Positions 1-10,038 of a stretch of 64,000 nucleotides of DNA are shown piece by piece (position 1 is the first letter of the stretch; the number at the start of each line of letters is the position of its first letter). Origin of the DNA: Pseudomonas umsongensis (GTDB lineage Bacteria; Pseudomonadota; Gammaproteobacteria; Pseudomonadales; Pseudomonadaceae); assembly GCF_002236105.1 (NCBI RefSeq), contig NZ_NIWU01000009.1:207866-271865 (forward strand), written 5' to 3'. A program made the position numbers and the translations under genes. Under the pieces are notes generated by a model that was not told the origin of the DNA, did not search any database, and saw nothing but the letters and a program-made list of their open reading frames with translations.

Positions 1-3000
1 TCGCCAATCACGTTGAAGTCGACGTCGTATCGATCGACCGTCTCGGTCAGCATCGAGTGGCCGAACCGGTAAACGGTGTGGGCGAACTCGGCGACGATCG
101 AGGCATCGAGGTCGACGTCATAGACCTGGGTCGGCGCGAAGAACAGGTCGACCCTGGGCTGGATGGTGCGCGCAAACTCCTCGAACACCAGGTGCTGATA
201 CTGCATCTCGGTGCCGAACTTGGCAGCCTGGAACAGCCGTTCGCCATTCCACACCAGTGCATCGATCTCGGCCTGGGTGGCTGGCAACGCATCCACCGGA
301 GTGAGCAACCACTCGTTGAGGAAGGCCACGTCAGCCGAATCGAGTACGGTGTCCTTGGTCTGCGCGACCAGCCGATTGTGCTCGGCGTGGAAGATCGCAT
401 GCACCGCGGTCAGGCCGATGTTCTCGTTGACCCGGCCGTCGCCGGCGATGTAGTGCGCATCCAGCAACTCGTTGTCGTAAGCCAGATTGGCCCCGGTCTG
501 CGGATTGGATGGCACCACGTTGCCAATGTCGTCATCGACATCGGGAACCAGCACACCAGCGCTGAACACCGGCGCTGCATTGTGGGCAATGTCGGCGAGG
601 AACTGGTGACCGGTGCGCACTGCATTGACCAGGCTGATAGGGGCTAGCGGATTGCCTTCGACGAGGACGTCATCAGCGGTGCCGCCAAGCCCGTCAGCCC
701 CTTTCATCACGACCATCGGGAAGCCGTTCGGCCCCTTGATGAAATTGCCATAGGCGTCGGTCGCCAACAGCGGGCCGTTCTCGACGTCGGCATCGGTCAG
801 GCGGATACCCAGGACATCGTTGGCTTGCGCCTTGACCACTTTCCAGGTCGCCATGCCACCGATTTCGGTGTCGTCAGCGGTACCGTACTTGCCATCCGCC
901 CCCAGGTCACGGTTAGTGATCAGCCGGCCGGTCGCGATGGGGCCGTCTTCGGTCAGTACATACCCGCGCAGGAACACCTGGTGCGACGGATGCGAGCTGT
1001 AGGTCTGGTTCTGGTCCACGAACGGCGTGGTGGTGTTGGTGTGCTCATGGATGTCGTCGGCCGTGCCGAGAACGCCATCCGCCCCTGGCTGGTTGGTCGC
1101 GCGGGTCATCACCATGAAATTGGTGTTGCCGCCTGGCACGTACAGCGGATCATCCGGTTGCAGCGGGATGAAGACGGTGCCCGAGCCCCCCTTGGTGACC
1201 AGGTCCAACCCATGATCGAAGAATTGCCCGAAGAAGGTCATCCAGGCATTGAACGGCGCGGACAACCCCGCATCCGCCGCGGTGTTCTCGAACAGGTACA
1301 CATCGTGGTCGTCGCCAGTACCGAACTGACCGTCCATGCCCGGGCTGGCGACAATCCGTACGCCATCCTTGAGTACGTCGTCGTTGCCATCCGCGCCGAA
1401 GTTGAGCACGCCGTCGGCACCCGGGTCGTAAGCCGTGGCATAGGCCGCCGGGTTGTTCGATGTCTGGTCGACGATCAGGTTGCTGATGGTGCGCGGCTGC
1501 GAGTCAATCACCAAGCCGCTGTTCTGCGCATAAGACGTTCCCGATTGCGCCGGATTGAAGACCGGATCGCTCACGCGCGGAAAGGTGTTATCGGCGGCAC
1601 CAAACTCGGTGTTGTTGATGCCGTTGAGGTTCATCAGGTTATTGTTCGACCCGTCGACCGCACGCAGGCCCAACGGTGCGCGGATGTTCGGGATCAGCGA
1701 GAGGATGTCCTGCCCGGACGCGTCAGCCTCGGCAATCTTGATCTGATCAAGGATGAAATTGAGGTCGGAGCGCACCATGTGAAGGCCTTCGCCACCGGCC
1801 GTGGCATCGACGACAGGTACCTGTGCAGTCGGCACGACCGGCGCCCCGGCAACCACCGCGGCAGTTGGCTGCGAGAACACCACTTCAGTCGTGCCATGAC
1901 CATCCTGGTAGATCGCCTTGACACGCAACGACAACCCGGCGAGGTCAGGCGAAACCTTGAAGGCGGTGCCATCGGCACTCTGGAACGCCAGGTCGCCGGC
2001 CGGCAACAGGATGATGTCCTCGAACACACCGCTCCCCGGATCCGCCTCGAACTGCCAGAAGTAGGACACCGAGGCGTTGTTGATAAACCCCTGGAGATTG
2101 CCCACCGAGACGTTGTTGGCATCGCGCACCCCGGCCATGCTGACACTCAGCGTGTCGCCCACCGTTATCGCGCCGCCGTTGCCATCGCTGAGGGTCGGTC
2201 TGCCAACCGGTTGAGCGTTGAGTCCTTGCACCAGCACTCGCTGGGTATCGGCAAACTGCAGGCGTTCAATATGCAGCAGCGTATCGGTGCCGTCGCGACC
2301 GGCTACGGTGTCTGTCACCGTCCAGACATCGTCCGCCAGATTGGCCGTGCCGCGGGTGTCCTGGGTCACCACATATTCAGACTGGACCCCGGAAAATATG
2401 GCGGTGTCGAAGGCCGACCCGCCCGTCGAGGTGCCGGGCAGGATTTCCCGCACGGCCTTGAGCTGCCCCGGGTTATAGGTGCGGTCGAGCATGAACGGGA
2501 TCATATCGACCATGCTGTCGAAGCTGGCGATCTCGGGCCCGGTATGGTTGACGTCGTCGGCGCCATACACCGCAATTCTCACGTTGATCCATTTGTCGCC
2601 ATCGATCAGATCATCGCCTCCGCGGCCTTCGATCAGGTCACTGCCATTGCCACCGAGGATGATGTTGCCCGTGGCAAAACCGGTGGTTGGCAAGCCGGCA
2701 TCGGCCAGAAACTGCTCCAGGCCGCGAATCAACGCCACATTGGTCAGCGCACTGCCCGTGGTTCCACCGTGGTTGATGATGGTGTCCGCATCCACATCAT
2801 CGCCTTTGAGCACGTCGGCAAATTTCGAACCGGACAAGCCTTCGACTTCGGCAAAACGGTCGAGAATCGAGGCCGGCGAGGCTCCGACCGGATTGAACAC
2901 CCCGGCGTTTTGATTTGGCGCGTTACCGTGTGGCTGCGCCAGCGCGGCCAAGGACAGGTCAACGGTCACGCCGACCCTGTCATTCTTGTAGGTCACCCAG

Positions 3001-6000
3001 TCGAAACCGGACATGCCGTCCATCTTGTCCTGGGCATCGCTGCCGACAAAGATGTCATCGCCACCCTCGCCGATCATTTCGTCGAAGCCACCGCCACCGA
3101 CAAAGATGTCGTTGCCGATCGTATCGTCAGTGAGCAACGGCGCGAAATTATCGCCAGGTGCACCGTCCTGGGTGCCCTTCTCGATCCAGTCGTCACCTTC
3201 GTTGCCGGTAGGTGGCAGATTGGTCTTGGCACCGAGGATGAAATCGTCACCCTGGCCACCGAAGGTGGTGGTGATGTCTTCGGTGGTGACGATGAAGTCC
3301 TGGCCATCGCCCCCCAGGATCAGGTTGCCTCCAGCCAGCATGCTACCGGCGATGATCACATCGTTACCGGCGTTGCCTTCCAGGCGGTTGTCGCCGAACG
3401 AATCGGTGATGATGTCATCGCCCGCGCCGCCGAGTACCGCGTCATTGCCGGCACCGCCTTCGAGGCGATCGTTGCCGCCGTCGCCGTAAAGGGTGTCATC
3501 GCCTTCGCCGGAGATGATGATGTCATTGCCGGCAGTGCCGCCCAGCACGACATGGTCTTCACCGGTGTACTGCAGATAGTTACTGTCCAGCCCTTCGGTG
3601 TCGGGATTGTCGCGGATCACCAGCGGCACGATTTCCACACCGTTGATCATGATGCCGCCAGTCGGATCGGCTTTGCCGTCCACGCCCAGGTTGGTGAACT
3701 GATTGGCCTGATTGACTTCGAGGGTGAACGTCGGCGTCAGGAACACGGTGTTCGACAGGTGGGTAACATCGCTGTTGAGCATGATCAGTTTGGCAAAGGA
3801 GTTGTTCTCAAGCTCAGTGCCGAAGTTCAGGCCTGCGACGCGCGACAGGTAGTAGAAGCGGTCGCCGTTCTGCAACGCCTCCATCTGGGTTTCAAAGACG
3901 AAGTTGAACGTCGAGCCGAGCATGCCGCCGAACGGCATCTTCTGCTCGGCGAGGCCACCGACCCAGAAGTCGATGTCGTCCACACCGGTGGTGGTGACGC
4001 CATTGACCATGGCGTAGATGCCCGTACTGTTAAGGAATGCCAGGCGATCGGCCAGATTGGCGGTAAAGGTACGCTCTTCGGCAGTACCCGCGTTGATCAC
4101 CGCGCTGCCACCAAACACCAGGGCCGCGGCGACCGCACGCATTTCGACCAGCGTATCCACATCGGCCGCGATCAATGCGCTGTGGGTGCCGAAAGCGGCG
4201 ATGAAGTTGACCAGGGATTCGGGGTGCTTGAGGTGGTCCGCAAAGTCAGACCAACTGATGTACGGCGTGAGTTGGCTGTCGCCGGTGGCTGCGTACATCT
4301 CACGGCGCGCTTCATTCAACGTGGGAATGCCAGTGTCGCGACCGCGCGCCAGGTTAAGGGCCGGCAAATCGAGCGGCAGGCCGAGCAGGTTGTTGCGCAA
4401 CGCTTCGGTGACAAATTCGTCGATCTCGTTGCCCAGCTGGCGGGTCGCACCGCGAATGATCGCCCCTGCCGCTTCGTCCGATGTCGCTCCGCTGCCGGCG
4501 AACGCCAGCGGATTGAGGAAGGCCGCGATCAGCCCCATTTGCGAGTCCGGGTTGTTCGGGTCAGTGAGGAGCGGATTGAACTCAGGGTCGAAGCGATCGA
4601 CGGTTTCGGTCAGCATCGAGTGACCGAAGCGGTACACCACGTGGGCGAACTCGGCGAGGATGGCCGGGTTGATCGAGGTGTCATAACCGTTGGGGGCAAG
4701 AAATTCGTCGACCTGCGGCTGAATGGTCCGCGCGAACTCCTCGAACACCAGGTGCTGATACTGCATCTCGGTACCGAACTTGGCGGCCTGGAACAGGCGT
4801 TCGCCGTCCCATACCAACGCTGCGATATCGGCTGGGGTCGTCGGTATCGCGGTCACATCGTCCGCCAGCCACTCATTGAGGAAAGCCAGGTCGCCGGCAG
4901 CAAGAATGGTGTCCTTGGATTGCTGGACCAGGCGGTTGTGCTCGGCGTGGAACACATGGTGCACAGCAGTCAGGCCGATGTTCTCGTTCACCCGGCCGTC
5001 GCCGGCAATGTAGTGGGCGTCGAGCAGTTCGTTGTCATAGGTCAGGTTGTTGCCGCCGGGGCCAACGTCCTGCGCATTGCCGATAGCGGTGTCGGCATCT
5101 GCCTGCAGCACCCCGCCAACAACGACCGGCGCGGCATTGTGGGCGATGTCGTCGAGGAAGGCATGCCCGGTGCTCACGGCATTGGCCAGGCTGATCGGCG
5201 CATCCCGATTGCCTTCGACCAGTTGCGTGACGTCATCAGCCGTCCCGCCGATACCGTCGGCACCGTTACTGACGCGCATCACCACCTGCGGCATGCCGCT
5301 CGGTCCGCGGATGAAGTTGCCATACGCATCGGTTGCCAGCAGCGGCACGCTGTGCACATCGGCATCGGTCAGGTTGATCCCGAGAATGTCGCGGGCCTGG
5401 GCCTTGACCACTGCCCAGGTCGCCATGCCGCCATTTTCGCCATTGCCATCATCGGCCGTGCCGAACTTGCCATCGGCGCCGAGATCACGGTTGGTAATCA
5501 AGCGGCCCGTTGCAATAGGGTTGCCTGCCGCGTTGAGGGCGTACTCACGCAGGAACACCTGATGCGAGGGGTGCGAGCTGTAGGTTTGGCTCTGGTCCAC
5601 GAACGGCGAGGTGGTGTTGGTCTGGCCATCATCGGCAGTGCCGACGATTCCGTCCGCGCCAGCGGAATGCACTGCACGTGACAGCACCATGAAGTTGGTG
5701 GGGCTGCCCGGTACGAACAACGGATCGTCCGGCTGCAGCGGAACAAACACGAAGTCGGTACTGCTCTTGGTGACCAGGTCGAGGCCGTGGTCGAAGAACT
5801 GGCCAAAGAAGGTCATCCACGAGTTGAAGCCGGCGGTCAGGCCAGCATCAGGTGACACGTTGGGAATGAAAAACACTTCCTTGTCGTCGGCCGTGCCGAA
5901 CACCCCATCCAGACCGGGGCTGATCACCGGGTCGGCACCGCCATTCGCCGCCACCGCGGCCGGGTTGTTGGCGGTCTGGTCGACGATCAGGTTACTGATT

Positions 6001-6269
6001 ATCCGTGGCTGCGGGTCGACCACATTCCCTGACGCGGCATAGGCCGCCCGATACTGGGCATCAAGCAGGCGCAGGAAGGAATTGTCCGCGGCGCCAAACT
6101 CGGTTTGCCCGGCGACCAGGTTGTTGTAGCTGCCATCGACGGTGCGCAGGCCGAATGGCACTTGGCTGTTGGGCAGCAAATCACTGAGGCTGGTGCCGTC
6201 GGCGTGCGCCTCCGCGATGAAGATTTGCTTGAGTATGAATTCCAGGTCCGACTTGTTGAAATTGGCCAT
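1..6269 (-). CDS. RTX protein with two animal-type heme peroxidase domains (partial, 3' end beyond window)
   Basis: The frame from ATG 6269 is open for 2089 codons to the window edge, and both ends read in the same frame. GAGGA lies about 8 nt before the start. Residues 1 to about 750 form one peroxidase-cyclooxygenase-type domain, with a distal FGQFFDHGLD motif (His161) and a proximal RFGHSML motif (His550). A glycine/aspartate-rich RTX block follows at about residues 905-1075, then a linker. A second peroxidase domain starts near residue 1530, with distal FGQFFDHGLD (His1686) and proximal RFGHSML (His2071) at the window edge. The two domains repeat the same order of motifs, so the protein arose by internal duplication. 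No N-terminal signal peptide is seen, as expected for a type I substrate with a C-terminal signal outside the window. The divergent type I system at 6954-11367 is the likely exporter. Secretion and peroxidase activity are inferred from family motifs. Confidence 0.9.
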   Translation of the reverse strand, partial: MANFNKSDLEFILKQIFIAEAHADGTSLSDLLPNSQVPFGLRTVDGSYNNLVAGQTEFGAADNSFLRLLDAQYRAAYAASGNVVDPQPRIISNLIVDQTANNPAAVAANGGADPVISPGLDGVFGTADDKEVFFIPNVSPDAGLTAGFNSWMTFFGQFFDHGLDLVTKSSTDFVFVPLQPDDPLFVPGSPTNFMVLSRAVHSAGADGIVGTADDGQTNTTSPFVDQSQTYSSHPSHQVFLREYALNAAGNPIATGRLITNRDLGADGKFGTADDGNGENGGMATWAVVKAQARDILGINLTDADVHSVPLLATDAYGNFIRGPSGMPQVVMRVSNGADGIGGTADDVTQLVEGNRDAPISLANAVSTGHAFLDDIAHNAAPVVVGGVLQADADTAIGNAQDVGPGGNNLTYDNELLDAHYIAGDGRVNENIGLTAVHHVFHAEHNRLVQQSKDTILAAGDLAFLNEWLADDVTAIPTTPADIAALVWDGERLFQAAKFGTEMQYQHLVFEEFARTIQPQVDEFLAPNGYDTSINPAILAEFAHVVYRFGHSMLTETVDRFDPEFNPLLTDPNNPDSQMGLIAAFLNPLAFAGSGATSDEAAGAIIRGATRQLGNEIDEFVTEALRNNLLGLPLDLPALNLARGRDTGIPTLNEARREMYAATGDSQLTPYISWSDFADHLKHPESLVNFIAAFGTHSALIAADVDTLVEMRAVAAALVFGGSAVINAGTAEERTFTANLADRLAFLNSTGIYAMVNGVTTTGVDDIDFWVGGLAEQKMPFGGMLGSTFNFVFETQMEALQNGDRFYYLSRVAGLNFGTELENNSFAKLIMLNSDVTHLSNTVFLTPTFTLEVNQANQFTNLGVDGKADPTGGIMINGVEIVPLVIRDNPDTEGLDSNYLQYTGEDHVVLGGTAGNDIIISGEGDDTLYGDGGNDRLEGGAGNDAVLGGAGDDIITDSFGDNRLEGNAGNDVIIAGSMLAGGNLILGGDGQDFIVTTEDITTTFGGQGDDFILGAKTNLPPTGNEGDDWIEKGTQDGAPGDNFAPLLTDDTIGNDIFVGGGGFDEMIGEGGDDIFVGSDAQDKMDGMSGFDWVTYKNDRVGVTVDLSLAALAQPHGNAPNQNAGVFNPVGASPASILDRFAEVEGLSGSKFADVLKGDDVDADTIINHGGTTGSALTNVALIRGLEQFLADAGLPTTGFATGNIILGGNGSDLIEGRGGDDLIDGDKWINVRIAVYGADDVNHTGPEIASFDSMVDMIPFMLDRTYNPGQLKAVREILPGTSTGGSAFDTAIFSGVQSEYVVTQDTRGTANLADDVWTVTDTVAGRDGTDTLLHIERLQFADTQRVLVQGLNAQPVGRPTLSDGNGGAITVGDTLSVSMAGVRDANNVSVGNLQGFINNASVSYFWQFEADPGSGVFEDIILLPAGDLAFQSADGTAFKVSPDLAGLSLRVKAIYQDGHGTTEVVFSQPTAAVVAGAPVVPTAQVPVVDATAGGEGLHMVRSDLNFILDQIKIAEADASGQDILSLIPNIRAPLGLRAVDGSNNNLMNLNGINNTEFGAADNTFPRVSDPVFNPAQSGTSYAQNSGLVIDSQPRTISNLIVDQTSNNPAAYATAYDPGADGVLNFGADGNDDVLKDGVRIVASPGMDGQFGTGDDHDVYLFENTAADAGLSAPFNAWMTFFGQFFDHGLDLVTKGGSGTVFIPLQPDDPLYVPGGNTNFMVMTRATNQPGADGVLGTADDIHEHTNTTTPFVDQNQTYSSHPSHQVFLRGYVLTEDGPIATGRLITNRDLGADGKYGTADDTEIGGMATWKVVKAQANDVLGIRLTDADVENGPLLATDAYGNFIKGPNGFPMVVMKGADGLGGTADDVLVEGNPLAPISLVNAVRTGHQFLADIAHNAAPVFSAGVLVPDVDDDIGNVVPSNPQTGANLAYDNELLDAHYIAGDGRVNENIGLTAVHAIFHAEHNRLVAQTKDTVLDSADVAFLNEWLLTPVDALPATQAEIDALVWNGERLFQAAKFGTEMQYQHLVFEEFARTIQPRVDLFFAPTQVYDVDLDASIVAEFAHTVYRFGHSMLTETVDRYDVDFNVIG
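3040..3555 (-). repeat. RTX-type calcium-binding glycine/aspartate repeats between the peroxidase domains
   Basis: On the minus strand this stretch translates to repeated GGxGxDxxx-like units, for example GEGDDTLYG, GDGGNDRLEG, GGAGNDAVLG and GGAGDDIIT. A spaced set of similar units (GEGGDDIFVG) lies closer to 3050. Such nonapeptides bind calcium and fold into a beta-roll after export. Here they sit between two enzyme domains rather than at the extreme C terminus, though more may lie beyond the window. Confidence 0.85.
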
Positions 6270-6953
6270 TTTTATTGTCCTCGATCTCTCTGGGGGAAAG
6301 GCACAGGACGAAACAATCCTCCCACGCCCAGTCAGGTGCTGGCTTGCGAAGTTCGTTGGTTCAGTTGCAGGGCGAGAGCAGGCGTGGGTTAGGCAAAGCC
6401 GTCCCCCGGCGCCCGTGAAATGCGCGCCTGGAATTCGCGAAATGGATGGGTCGCCGAGCGATCAGGCAGAGCGATCCCGAGCTGTGGGTGGGCCATGGAA
6501 TTGGGAAGTCGAAGTGAACTTCCTGAACGACTGTGTCACTTCGCAAAAGATCAAATGGATCGACATGTTTGCTCCCTCGGGAAAATCACCGCCTTGCAAT
6601 GCCAAAGTTTTGGCTGGCTTCCGGGGGGCGATCTTTGAACATGACTAAAGTTCCATAGCAAAAAACTGTCAATATTACGCCGCAAAAACAGACGACCGGC
6701 ATTGGAAATGCCAACCTACTGTTATTAAAGGATATATAGGAAATGCTAAGCAATATTAGAGCGAAATGTTATTTAAAACTGTATCGCTAGAGAAACAAAC
6801 GCCACCTACGCTGCTGCATGTGAATTACAAAAAAAAACGACTGCTCAAGCCGACGAGTTACCTGGAGATCTACATCTATCTGATAGTCAATCACATTTAC
6901 CGGTAGCGGGTGCGCCGAATGGCCAACCTGGCTTTTCGGTGGGGAGGACGCAA
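6270..6953. promoter_or_regulatory. Divergent intergenic region between RTX peroxidase and its secretion operon
   Basis: These 684 bases hold no convincing gene. Open frames over 6105-6648 lack a ribosome site and resemble nothing. The part from about 6650 to 6930 is clearly more AT-rich than its surroundings and contains A-tracts, so it should carry the divergent promoters and their control sites. I could not assign specific -35/-10 boxes. Confidence 0.5.
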
Positions 6954-8690
6954 ATGCAAAAGCAGTCGAGCACTCGCTCAGAACTGTCCGACGCGATATT
7001 TCGCCTGCGCCGCAGTTTTTACTCGCTGGCAGCGTTCAGTGGCGTTATCAACGTCATGATGTTGACGCCAGCGGTGTACATGCTGCAGGTCTACGATCGG
7101 GCCCTGGTCAGTCGCAATGTCACAACATTGACGATGTTGACCTTGCTGGTGATAGGGCTGTTCCTGCTGATGTCCACACTGGAAATGGTCCGCACCCGTG
7201 TACTGATCCGGGTCGGCAACTGCCTCGACATGGACCTTAACCGGCGCATCTTCACCGCTGCTTTCGAGCGCAACCTGAGCCGCGCCGGCGGCAATCCGGC
7301 CCAGGCCCTGCAGGATCTCTCGCAAGTTCGCCAGTTTCTCACCGGCAATGGCCTGTTCGCTTTCTTCGATGCGCCATGGACGCCGATCTACCTGCTGGTC
7401 GCCTATCTGATCCACCCGCTGCTCGGACTGATCACACTGATCGGCTCGCTGATTTTGGTAGGCCTGGCTTATCTCACCGAGAAGGCGACGCAAAAGCCAC
7501 TGGCCGAAGCCAACCAGGCCGCCCTCTCCTCCGCCACTTACGCCAACAATAACCTGCGCAATGCCGAAGTCATCGAGGCCATGGGCATGCTGCCGTCGAT
7601 CAGCAAGCGCTGGTACCAAAGCCATTTGCGCATACTGGAAATGCAGACCCTGGCCTCCGACCGCGCCGCCCTCATCAGCAGCACCGGGCGCTTCGTGCGT
7701 ATCACGTTGCAGTCGCTGATCCTCGGCGCCGGCGCGCTGCTGGCGATCGAAGGCAAGATCACCCCGGGGATGATGATTGCCTGTTCGATCCTCACCGGCC
7801 GCGCACTGGGTCCGGTGGAACAGGTTATCGGGTCATGGAAGCAACTGCTCGGTTGCCGTTCGGCCTGGGGCCGGCTCAACGAGATGCTGCACGACTATCC
7901 GCGCCGACCACCGAGCATGCCATTACAGCGTCCGCTGGGCATGCTGGCGGTGGAGAATGTGTATGCCGGTGCCCCCGCCACCAACAACACAATCCTGCGC
8001 GGAGTGAGTTTCAGCCTTGCCCACGGCGAAAGCCTTGGCGTGATCGGCCCATCCGCCTCGGGCAAATCCACCCTCGCCCGCCTGCTGGTTGGCGTCTGGC
8101 CGGCGCAGGCCGGCAAAGTACGCCTGGATGGCGCGGACATATTCAGTTGGAACAAGGGGGAACTTGGCCCCTGGCTCGGCTACCTGCCACAGGACGTAGA
8201 GCTGTTCGAAGGCACCATCGCCGACAATATTGCGCGCTTTGGCGAAGTGGACAGCGACGCGGTCATTCGCGCTGCCAGGAGCACTGGCGTGCACGAGATG
8301 ATCCTGCGCTTTGCCCAGGGTTATGACACTCGACTGGGCACCGATGGCAGCCCGCTGTCGGGTGGCCAGAAGCAACGCATCGCGTTGGCCCGCGCACTGT
8401 ATGGCGAGCCCAACCTGATCGTGCTGGATGAGCCTAACGCCAACCTCGACGACGTCGGCGAAAAGGCCCTGGTCGATGCCCTGGCCGAACTCAAGGCCCG
8501 CGGTGCCACCGTCATTCTGATCTCCCACCGTCCCAACGTACTGTGCGCCGTCGACAAGGTACTGATGCTGCGTGACGGCGGCGTGCAGATGCTCGGCACG
8601 CGTGACGAAGTATTCGCAGCGCTGCGCAAGGCCAGTGTGATGCCTGCAGGCGCGCCGACCCCGCTGGCCTCCGTCAAAGCACGGGAGTGA
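6954..8690 (+). CDS. Type I secretion ABC transporter (PrtD/AprD-type permease-ATPase)
   Basis: This is the inner-membrane ABC exporter subunit, about 578 aa, the usual length for PrtD/AprD-type half transporters. The N-terminal half has hydrophobic membrane segments (LAAFSGVINVMML and following). The C-terminal ATPase has Walker A GPSASGKST, the signature LSGGQKQR and Walker B LIVLDEPNANLDD. An upstream GTG at 6939 would add five residues, but GGGGAGGA at 6941-6948 fits the ATG at 6954, which I chose. It is first in a tight operon: the fusion protein gene starts 6 nt after the stop. Given the divergent RTX gene, it probably energises export of the double peroxidase. Confidence 0.93.
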   Translation: MQKQSSTRSELSDAIFRLRRSFYSLAAFSGVINVMMLTPAVYMLQVYDRALVSRNVTTLTMLTLLVIGLFLLMSTLEMVRTRVLIRVGNCLDMDLNRRIFTAAFERNLSRAGGNPAQALQDLSQVRQFLTGNGLFAFFDAPWTPIYLLVAYLIHPLLGLITLIGSLILVGLAYLTEKATQKPLAEANQAALSSATYANNNLRNAEVIEAMGMLPSISKRWYQSHLRILEMQTLASDRAALISSTGRFVRITLQSLILGAGALLAIEGKITPGMMIACSILTGRALGPVEQVIGSWKQLLGCRSAWGRLNEMLHDYPRRPPSMPLQRPLGMLAVENVYAGAPATNNTILRGVSFSLAHGESLGVIGPSASGKSTLARLLVGVWPAQAGKVRLDGADIFSWNKGELGPWLGYLPQDVELFEGTIADNIARFGEVDSDAVIRAARSTGVHEMILRFAQGYDTRLGTDGSPLSGGQKQRIALARALYGEPNLIVLDEPNANLDDVGEKALVDALAELKARGATVILISHRPNVLCAVDKVLMLRDGGVQMLGTRDEVFAALRKASVMPAGAPTPLASVKARE

Positions 8691-8696
8691 CCGATC

Positions 8697-10037
8697 ATGC
8701 AGATGAGCCAACACACCGAGATGATTCAAGCCGATCCCAGGAGCGTGGTAGACCTGGACGTCAGTAAGCCCGCGCGCTGGGGCGTGTGGCTGGTGCTTGC
8801 CGGCTTCGGCGGCTTCCTCCTGTGGTCCTGGCTGGCGCCGCTGGATGCCGGCGTGGTGGCGACTGGCACGGTCAAAGTCACCAGCAACCGCAAAGCCGTG
8901 CAGCATTTGAGTGGCGGCACTGTGGAGGCCATTCTCGTTCGCGAAGGCGATGTGGTGACCAAGGGCCAGGAGCTGGTGCGCCTCGACTCGTTACGTGCCG
9001 CTGCCGAACAGGGTGCGGTTGGCGCCCAGTACATCGTCAGCAAGACGGTGGAAAACCGGCTGGAAGCGGAACGTGACGCGCGCAATGTGGTGATCTTCGA
9101 TCCCGAACTGCTCAAGCGCTTCGGCAATGACCACCGCCTGGTAGCCGCCATGGACCTGCAACAGCGTCTACTGGACACCCGGCGTGCCGGCCTGGCGGGT
9201 GAAATCAGCATCCTGGAGGAAAACCTGGCGGCGTCGCAGGTGCAGCTCAAGGGCCTGCAGCAGGTCTATGGCGCCCGCACCTCGCAAATCAACTTCCTCA
9301 ACCAGGAACTGCAAGGCACCCGAGTTCTGGCGGCCGAAGGCTATGTGCCGCGCAACCGCTTGCTTGAGCTGGAACGCAGCAACGCCGACCTTTCGGCCGG
9401 CCAGGCCGAGAACCTCAACAACATCGCTCGCGTGCGTAGCCAGGCTACCGAAATCAAGTTGCGCATCCTGCAGCGCCAGCACGATTACCTGAAGGAAGTC
9501 GAATCACAGCTGACTGAAACCGCCAAGGAAAATACCACCCTGGCCGACCGCTTGCGCGCGCTGGACTATGAAGTGACCCACACGGTGATACGGTCGCCCA
9601 TCGACGGCATGGTCCAGTCCCTGAGCATTGCCACCGTCGGGGGAGTCATTCAGCCCGGCTTCAAGATCATGGAAATCGTTCCGGTCAACGAGCCGCTGCA
9701 GGTCGACGCAATGATTCCCGTGCAGGCCATCGACAAGATGGTCCCCGGCCTGCCCGTGGATATTGCCTTCCCGGCCTTCAACCATGCCCAGACGCCAAAC
9801 ATTCCCGGCCGCGTGAAGACCATCTCCGCCGACCGCCTGCTCGACGAGGAAAGCAAGCAACCGTTCTATCTGGCCCAGGTGGAAGTCACTCCCGATGGCA
9901 TGAGGCTGCTTGGCAGCAATCACATTCGCCCCGGCATGCCCGCCAGCGTCACCATCAAGACCGGTGAGCGCAACTTGATGAGCTATCTGCTCAAACCGAT
10001 GCTCGAACGCGTGGACAGCTCCTTTAAGGAACAATGA
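8697..10037 (+). CDS. Type I secretion membrane fusion protein (HlyD/PrtE/AprE family)
   Basis: This 446-aa periplasmic adaptor should link the ABC transporter to the outer-membrane channel. It has a short cytoplasmic N terminus, one membrane segment (WGVWLVLAGFGGFLLWSWLAPLD), then the beta-barrel/lipoyl part (ATGTVKVTSNRKAVQHL, VREGDVVTKGQELVRLD). A long alpha-helical hairpin follows, and near the C terminus a second lipoyl half (VIRSPIDGMVQSL) and IRPGMPASVTIKTGER, all typical of the family. GGAG lies just before the ATG, and an internal ATG at 8703 is a less likely start. The stop almost touches the start of the TolC-like gene, so translation is probably coupled. Confidence 0.93.
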   Translation: MQMSQHTEMIQADPRSVVDLDVSKPARWGVWLVLAGFGGFLLWSWLAPLDAGVVATGTVKVTSNRKAVQHLSGGTVEAILVREGDVVTKGQELVRLDSLRAAAEQGAVGAQYIVSKTVENRLEAERDARNVVIFDPELLKRFGNDHRLVAAMDLQQRLLDTRRAGLAGEISILEENLAASQVQLKGLQQVYGARTSQINFLNQELQGTRVLAAEGYVPRNRLLELERSNADLSAGQAENLNNIARVRSQATEIKLRILQRQHDYLKEVESQLTETAKENTTLADRLRALDYEVTHTVIRSPIDGMVQSLSIATVGGVIQPGFKIMEIVPVNEPLQVDAMIPVQAIDKMVPGLPVDIAFPAFNHAQTPNIPGRVKTISADRLLDEESKQPFYLAQVEVTPDGMRLLGSNHIRPGMPASVTIKTGERNLMSYLLKPMLERVDSSFKEQ

Positions 10038-10038
10038 A

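Noticed and set aside
825..5681. A 1618-codon open frame on the plus strand
   Set aside because: It lies exactly antisense, in codon register, to the RTX peroxidase gene. Long open antisense frames arise because TTA, CTA and TCA are rare sense codons in GC-rich Pseudomonas. The sense strand has peroxidase and RTX motifs; the antisense has none.
6105..6648. Open frames on the plus strand in the RTX / secretion intergenic region
   Set aside because: No ribosome site, no recognisable motif, and different frames overlap one another. The region is better read as promoter DNA.
7923..8906. A 327-codon minus-strand frame
   Set aside because: It is antisense to the ABC transporter and fusion protein genes, which have clear catalytic motifs and ribosome sites.
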